DNA of 27,790 nt from positions 1 to 27,790 of the forward strand of contig JBFHIJ010000044.1 of NCBI GenBank assembly GCA_041596515.1, written 5' to 3'. Position 1 is the first letter of the stretch. Every line of letters starts with the position of its first letter. Shown piece after piece: positions 23,772 to 27,790 of this stretch. The notes beneath the pieces are model-generated. The model did no database searches. It saw only the letters and a program-made list of their open reading frames with translations, and was not told where the DNA came from. The translations under genes were made by a program, and so were the position numbers. The stretch is from JBFHIJ01 sp041596515 (GTDB lineage: Bacteria > Bacteroidota > Ignavibacteria > Kapaibacteriales > UBA2268).

Positions 23772-24907
23772 AATAGAATATCACTTATTGTTTTTAATAT
23801 AATTGTTTTATCAAAATCAACTTTTGAAAATGTCAACCTTAAAACTGGTTCTTCAAAATTTACTTTAGAAGCTGTGATGCCAAATTGAAGTAACTCTTGG
23901 ATTACTTGAATAACGCGACTGTATTTTATAAAGCAAATTCTTATTTCAAAATCAAATTTAGATTTCTCATTATCCGGATTTTCGATTATGATAGGTTGCT
24001 CTAAAGTTATTACATCTTTTCTTGATATAAGAGTACCGCTTTGCTCAGGTTCAAAAGCATTCTTAATTCTAATATCGAACCCAAATTCTAACGCATAATC
24101 CAGCATTGGTTTATAAATCAACTTTAGACCTTCATCGGCAAGCACTTTAGCGTGCTGAATATATATATATTCTATTTGCGGAGATATGGCAAACTTTGGA
24201 TCAATGCAAGACACACCATTTACATCTGTCCAAATTATCAGTTCATTTGTATTTGCAGCAGCTGCGACAAGGCAAGCAGTCAGATTAGAACTTTCAAAAC
24301 CCATCGTAGAAATTTTATTATCCGTGGAAATACCAGTGAAACCCTGTATTAAATAAAAATCCGTGTAAAACTTTTTTATAGAATTTTGAATATTTTTGAT
24401 ACTAATTTCTTTAAAAGGTATCGCTAATCCATGATTAGTATTGGTAATAATATGATGTTCTGAATGCAGAATAGAAACAGATAAGTTTCTTTGTCTTATG
24501 AAGCAATATATTAGTTTAATAGCCAAGTTTTCTCCTTCAGCAATTACTTTATCTGCTATTTTAGGGCTGAAGTCTTTTATCAAACTAATACCTTTGAGTA
24601 TCTCTTTTATGGTAGTGAATTTTTCTGATAGAAACATTTTATACATAAGGATATTCTCTACTTCCAATACTGCCTCTGCCAAAGATATATGTTGGTCTAT
24701 GATAGATTCGAGTGCACGCACAGCAAAATCAAACTTTCCTTCCGCAGATAATTGCAAGCACTGCTTTAAGTTACGTGAAGTTTTATCAATAGCGGATATA
24801 ACTATAAAAGAAGGAGTAGAGTAATTTTTGATTATTCGTACAAAACTATTAAAACCATCAGGGCTTCGTAAAATAATGCCACCAACTTTAAAAACATTCA
24901 TAGACAT
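23768..24907 (-). CDS. Degenerate aspartokinase-like protein (amino acid kinase fold plus ACT)
   Basis: This 379-residue protein has the aspartate kinase architecture: an amino acid kinase domain (about 1-300) and a C-terminal ACT-like segment (about 318-379). It is shorter than normal enzymes (about 400-450), with room for little more than one ACT domain. Aligned motifs show drift. KFGGTS reads KVGGII (Lys7 kept, Thr/Ser lost). The GE substrate motif is kept (AEGEN, Glu125). LGRGGSDYTA reads MGFESSNLTA (202-211). WTDVDGV is nearly intact (WTDVNGV, 226-232), as is the N-terminal part of the GTLI motif (FEPEQSGTLI). The nucleotide side looks better preserved than the aspartate side, so it may be a non-catalytic or altered-substrate paralogue. 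Its TAA and the lptG TAA overlap in TTAA. Confidence 0.72.
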   Translation of the reverse strand: MSMNVFKVGGIILRSPDGFNSFVRIIKNYSTPSFIVISAIDKTSRNLKQCLQLSAEGKFDFAVRALESIIDQHISLAEAVLEVENILMYKMFLSEKFTTIKEILKGISLIKDFSPKIADKVIAEGENLAIKLIYCFIRQRNLSVSILHSEHHIITNTNHGLAIPFKEISIKNIQNSIKKFYTDFYLIQGFTGISTDNKISTMGFESSNLTACLVAAAANTNELIIWTDVNGVSCIDPKFAISPQIEYIYIQHAKVLADEGLKLIYKPMLDYALEFGFDIRIKNAFEPEQSGTLISRKDVITLEQPIIIENPDNEKSKFDFEIRICFIKYSRVIQVIQELLQFGITASKVNFEEPVLRLTFSKVDFDKTIILKTISDILF

Positions 24908-25242
24908 GAGGACATACCCGCTTAGTATCAGACATAGTTATACAATCTACAAACATATTGGCGAATTAGAAAAGAAATTGTGGCATTAATATTGAACATT
25001 AGTTCCTGAGATTACTATTGACAATTAAATTATCTACAAAATGGTAGTGATATATGTGATTATCAAACTACAATAATTCAAATAATATAATATATAGAGT
25101 TATTATTACAACTATGTGTATTGAACTGTAAAAAAATAGAATAATATCTGTAACAAAAGTTTGCCAAATGTGTTCTTGTTTGCATATATTCGTATAATAA
25201 CTCCGGTAAAAATATTTTACTTTTAATATATAGGTGTGTCTT
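24908..25242 (+). promoter_or_regulatory. Intergenic region with putative promoter of the large surface protein
   Basis: This 335-bp AT-rich gap between divergent genes holds no copy of the 158-bp repeat and no credible coding frame. TTGCCA (25161-25166), an 18-nt spacer and TATATT (25185-25190) form a sigma70-like promoter, the same layout as that called for the RRM gene. A 6-bp dyad GTAAAA / TTTTAC (25206-25220) follows in the leader, then AGGTG about 7 nt before the ATG. The promoter is inferred by eye. Confidence 0.4.
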
Positions 25243-27790
25243 ATGAAAAAAACCTTACTAACATTTTTATCAATCGCAACACTTTTAGTAGTTGCAACCA
25301 TGCAAGCATGGGCGACTCCTCCTACAGCATGTGCTGGTGGCGGAACAAGTCCTGATTGTTTTGTTACAATTAAGTTTAATGGAGAAGATTTTCTAAATTC
25401 TCCTGCTCAATTCCAAAATATTGGTTATGCCGATGCAACAGCTAGTAATCCAACTCTAACTGTTACTGCTGGTGATATTCTTGATTTTGAAACCACAGGA
25501 TATTATTGGTTAGGTGGTACTTATATGTATGCATGTGGTGTATCTATTCATGCAGATTTCGATTTGAATGGTGATTTCGAAGGTGCTAACGAACTTATTT
25601 GGAAGTCAAGCGTGTCAGCTACATTACACCAGGCTCAGATTCAAATTCCTGAAGATGCTGATGGTGGTGAGTTCCGCATGCGTTTAGTATGTACTGAGTA
25701 CAATACTGATAATACTTTATTGAACACAGGTTGTGGTTCATATGGTTATGCTCAAGCAATTGACTTTACGTTAATCGTTAAGCCAAAGACACCGGAAATC
25801 GTCGATTTATATCCTGAGTCACCAAGTGATGGTGTGGCAGTATTTTCACGTGGTTACCAAATGGGCAACCCATGGTTAGACATTAAACGCGTTGATGGTA
25901 TGTCAAATGTATCTTACAAATATAAAGTTATTGGTCCTTTACCTTTAGAAAATGTTATCTATGAAGCAAAAGTAGAAGGTGATGTATCTCAAAGTCTAAT
26001 CACTCCAAATCCTCAGCCCTTAGGCGAGCCTGCACGAGTAAGTATTACTCATGCAACGGGTATTGCAGCGGAGTATGATATATCTAATCCTAATAACGTA
26101 GGTGGCACTGCAGATCCTGATAATACAGGTGTATTTGACTTAGCTACCAACCAATTGCAAATAGAAGGCGGATCTTACAGAGCAATTAGCGAACTTAGCT
26201 TTGTATATGAAGGTCAAGCAATGACTCAGACTAAATATAAAGACTTCGTTATCGCTATTGATAATGATGTGGCAATAACTGCGGTAAGAAAACCAATCAG
26301 AATGCCAAAAATGAAATATGGTAAAAATGTTCCTGTTCCTATAACAGCAGCAGTAACAAATGTTGGTCTATATGATGTAAGTGAATTTGAACTTTATGCA
26401 AAAGTTTATCCGGAAACCGGAACAAATCCTGTTTATGAAACATCCATTCGTTGGAAAAATGTAAATACACCACTTCAAACGGGCGACATGACTGTAATAG
26501 AGTTAGACCCTTACAGAGCAAAAGATGGTGTCGGTAATTATCGCATAGAGTTCGAAGTAGAGCTAATCAGTGCTTTTGATGAAGCACCTGCAAACAATAT
26601 ATATCCAAAAGTAGGTCAAGCAAATCATGTATTTGAAGTAGCTTACCAAAGAGATGCAGAGCCAATTGCAGTTTTAGCTCCTGTAGGTTCATCTAATTAT
26701 GTAGGTCGTCCAATCATACCAAGAGTTGAATTGAAAAACAATGGTATATTAGATTTATCAAACGTGCCTGTAACAATGCAAATCAAAGATCCAAATGGTA
26801 ATATAGTATATGATAAAGAACTAGAAGTGGAAGTAGTTCCATCCGGTCTTTATAATACTATGAAAGAATATTTTGCAACCGAATTTATACCTAATATGGC
26901 AGGAACATTCACAGTTAAGCTTTTAACTACAATGAGTTCTGATGACAATACTGCAAATAACTTGTACCAAGCATCTTTTACTGTTATCAATTCTCTTTCC
27001 GGTACATATACAATCGGTACAACAAATGCTTCCAGCTCTCGCAACTTTGCAACGATTGGCGAAGCTTTAGACATGATTTACGAATCAGGTGTATATGGTC
27101 CTGTTACTTTTGAATTGACAGATGCATCTTATACAGTAGGAAGTAAAACTTCTCAAAATCCTGCAATGGATTTATCTGCAGCAATTATTGGAGCTGGTGA
27201 AGATCATCCAATAACTTTCAAACCTTCTCAAAGTAGAGCCGTAACTAAAGGTTCTATTACTATTAACTTACGTAGTGGTAGTGGTATCGGTGTTTATATT
27301 GCACAGACAACAGAACATTCTAATGGTGCTGCGGCTGTAAATGTAGTAAGTGATACTAAAAAACGTTTTTATTCTAATTCTGCAGGCTATATCACTTTTG
27401 ATGGTGGATCTCAGAAATCATTCAAGTTTAAATTAGATACAGACGAACCATTCAAAGCAGTTTTCTATTTAGGTAATGGTGCTTCAAATAATACAATCAA
27501 AAATTGTATTATCGAAGGAACAGACGCAGGATCTTATAAATGCTCATTGCCATTGACAGTATACTCTGCTGCTCAAGGTGGATTTAAATATGAAGCAAAC
27601 AAACGTTCAAATACATTGACTTATACTGCTGGCGTAGTAATGCGTTCAACAGTTCCTATTAATGCAAAGTACCAAGCAAATACAGATCAGTTGGATACAT
27701 TAGTAAATACAAACAACGTAATCATGAATAATGAAATCAGTGGTTTTGCTTATGGTGTAGCATCAATGGGTATTGGTCAGTTATTAGTAC
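25243..27790 (+). CDS. Large secreted surface protein with CARDB-like domains, partial (3' end beyond right edge)
   Basis: The frame is open from the ATG at 25243 to the right edge, at least 849 residues. Residues 1-24 form a signal peptide ending AWA. A cysteine-containing N-terminal region follows (about 25-180). From about residue 341 (DVAITAVRKP...VPITAAVTNVG) and again from about 472 (AVLAPVGSS...PRVELKNNG) come two domains resembling CARDB-type Ig-like repeats, which Bacteroidota surface proteins use as spacers. From about 585 the text YTIGTTNASSSRNFATIGEAL...GVYGPVTFEL matches the start of a right-handed beta-helix region, and TIKNCIIEG near residue 755 is a typical beta-helix rung. 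It is probably exported to the surface; a T9SS tail would lie outside the window. Specific ligand or activity is unknown. Confidence 0.82.
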   Translation, partial: MKKTLLTFLSIATLLVVATMQAWATPPTACAGGGTSPDCFVTIKFNGEDFLNSPAQFQNIGYADATASNPTLTVTAGDILDFETTGYYWLGGTYMYACGVSIHADFDLNGDFEGANELIWKSSVSATLHQAQIQIPEDADGGEFRMRLVCTEYNTDNTLLNTGCGSYGYAQAIDFTLIVKPKTPEIVDLYPESPSDGVAVFSRGYQMGNPWLDIKRVDGMSNVSYKYKVIGPLPLENVIYEAKVEGDVSQSLITPNPQPLGEPARVSITHATGIAAEYDISNPNNVGGTADPDNTGVFDLATNQLQIEGGSYRAISELSFVYEGQAMTQTKYKDFVIAIDNDVAITAVRKPIRMPKMKYGKNVPVPITAAVTNVGLYDVSEFELYAKVYPETGTNPVYETSIRWKNVNTPLQTGDMTVIELDPYRAKDGVGNYRIEFEVELISAFDEAPANNIYPKVGQANHVFEVAYQRDAEPIAVLAPVGSSNYVGRPIIPRVELKNNGILDLSNVPVTMQIKDPNGNIVYDKELEVEVVPSGLYNTMKEYFATEFIPNMAGTFTVKLLTTMSSDDNTANNLYQASFTVINSLSGTYTIGTTNASSSRNFATIGEALDMIYESGVYGPVTFELTDASYTVGSKTSQNPAMDLSAAIIGAGEDHPITFKPSQSRAVTKGSITINLRSGSGIGVYIAQTTEHSNGAAAVNVVSDTKKRFYSNSAGYITFDGGSQKSFKFKLDTDEPFKAVFYLGNGASNNTIKNCIIEGTDAGSYKCSLPLTVYSAAQGGFKYEANKRSNTLTYTAGVVMRSTVPINAKYQANTDQLDTLVNTNNVIMNNEISGFAYGVASMGIGQLLV

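Noticed and set aside
25068..25301. 77-codon minus-strand frame upstream of the large surface protein
   Set aside because: It crosses the signal-peptide coding region and promoter in antisense, with no domain and no ribosome-binding site seen.

Overview
The window looks like chromosome from a low-GC, Gram-negative member of the Fibrobacterota-Chlorobiota-Bacteroidota (FCB) group. Candidate relatives are Ignavibacteria or Kapabacteria-like lineages. The evidence is a type IX secretion (T9SS) C-terminal sorting domain on a secreted beta-propeller protein, several short lipoproteins with clear lipoboxes, a large signal-peptide-bearing surface protein, an LptF/LptG-type LPS exporter permease, complex I and cytochrome bd subunits, and AT-rich spacers in which only some genes have a good Shine-Dalgarno sequence. 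This placement is an inference from gene content, because no rRNA gene is present. I see no phage, transposase gene, CRISPR array or tRNA.

Layout. 1-322 (-): bacteriohemerythrin, cut by the left edge. 600-884 (+): small RRM RNA-binding protein, ending at a strong hairpin shared with the convergent malic enzyme-phosphotransacetylase fusion gene maeB (1001-3286, -). 3894-5116 (+): panB, translationally coupled to a CX4CH lipoprotein. 5236-6267 (+): lipoprotein with a duplicated domain. 6594-7760 (+): class III (ArgD-like) aminotransferase. 8192-9562 (+): T9SS-exported propeller protein. 9634-10002 (+): DUF2007-like protein with a zinc ribbon. 10289-11647 (+): B12-binding-type radical SAM enzyme. 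11976-15332 (-): mtgA-mutS operon. 15408-15770 (+): Ig-like lipoprotein. 15957-18358 (+): cydAB. 18533-18895 (-): cupin. 19158-20777 (-): MscS channel. 20909-21439 (+): isolated nuoC. 21810-22193 (-): secG. 22335-23771 (+): LptF/LptG permease. 23768-24907 (-): degenerate aspartokinase-like protein. 25243 to the right edge (+): large secreted surface protein.

Most genes are housekeeping, in single-gene or two-gene units separated by clear hairpin terminators. Respiration (cydAB, nuoC), envelope assembly (mtgA, lptG, secG, mscS) and surface or secreted proteins dominate. The genes do not form one pathway.

The most notable non-coding signal is a dispersed element of about 158 bp, present four times (3571-3728, 7828-7985, about 11778-11935, 21520-21676). 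All copies have the same orientation and lie only in intergenic gaps. Each carries a 24-nt core starting 75-77 nt from its left end, followed directly by a 20-nt inverted repeat. Three copies have short terminal inverted repeats, one with a compensatory base change. It looks like a MITE/REP-type element or a structured RNA family, and I do not recognise it as a named family. Secondary points of interest are a 16-bp palindrome upstream of cydAB, an aspartokinase homologue lacking its signature residues, nuoC standing alone, and the coupling of panB to a possible c-type haem lipoprotein.
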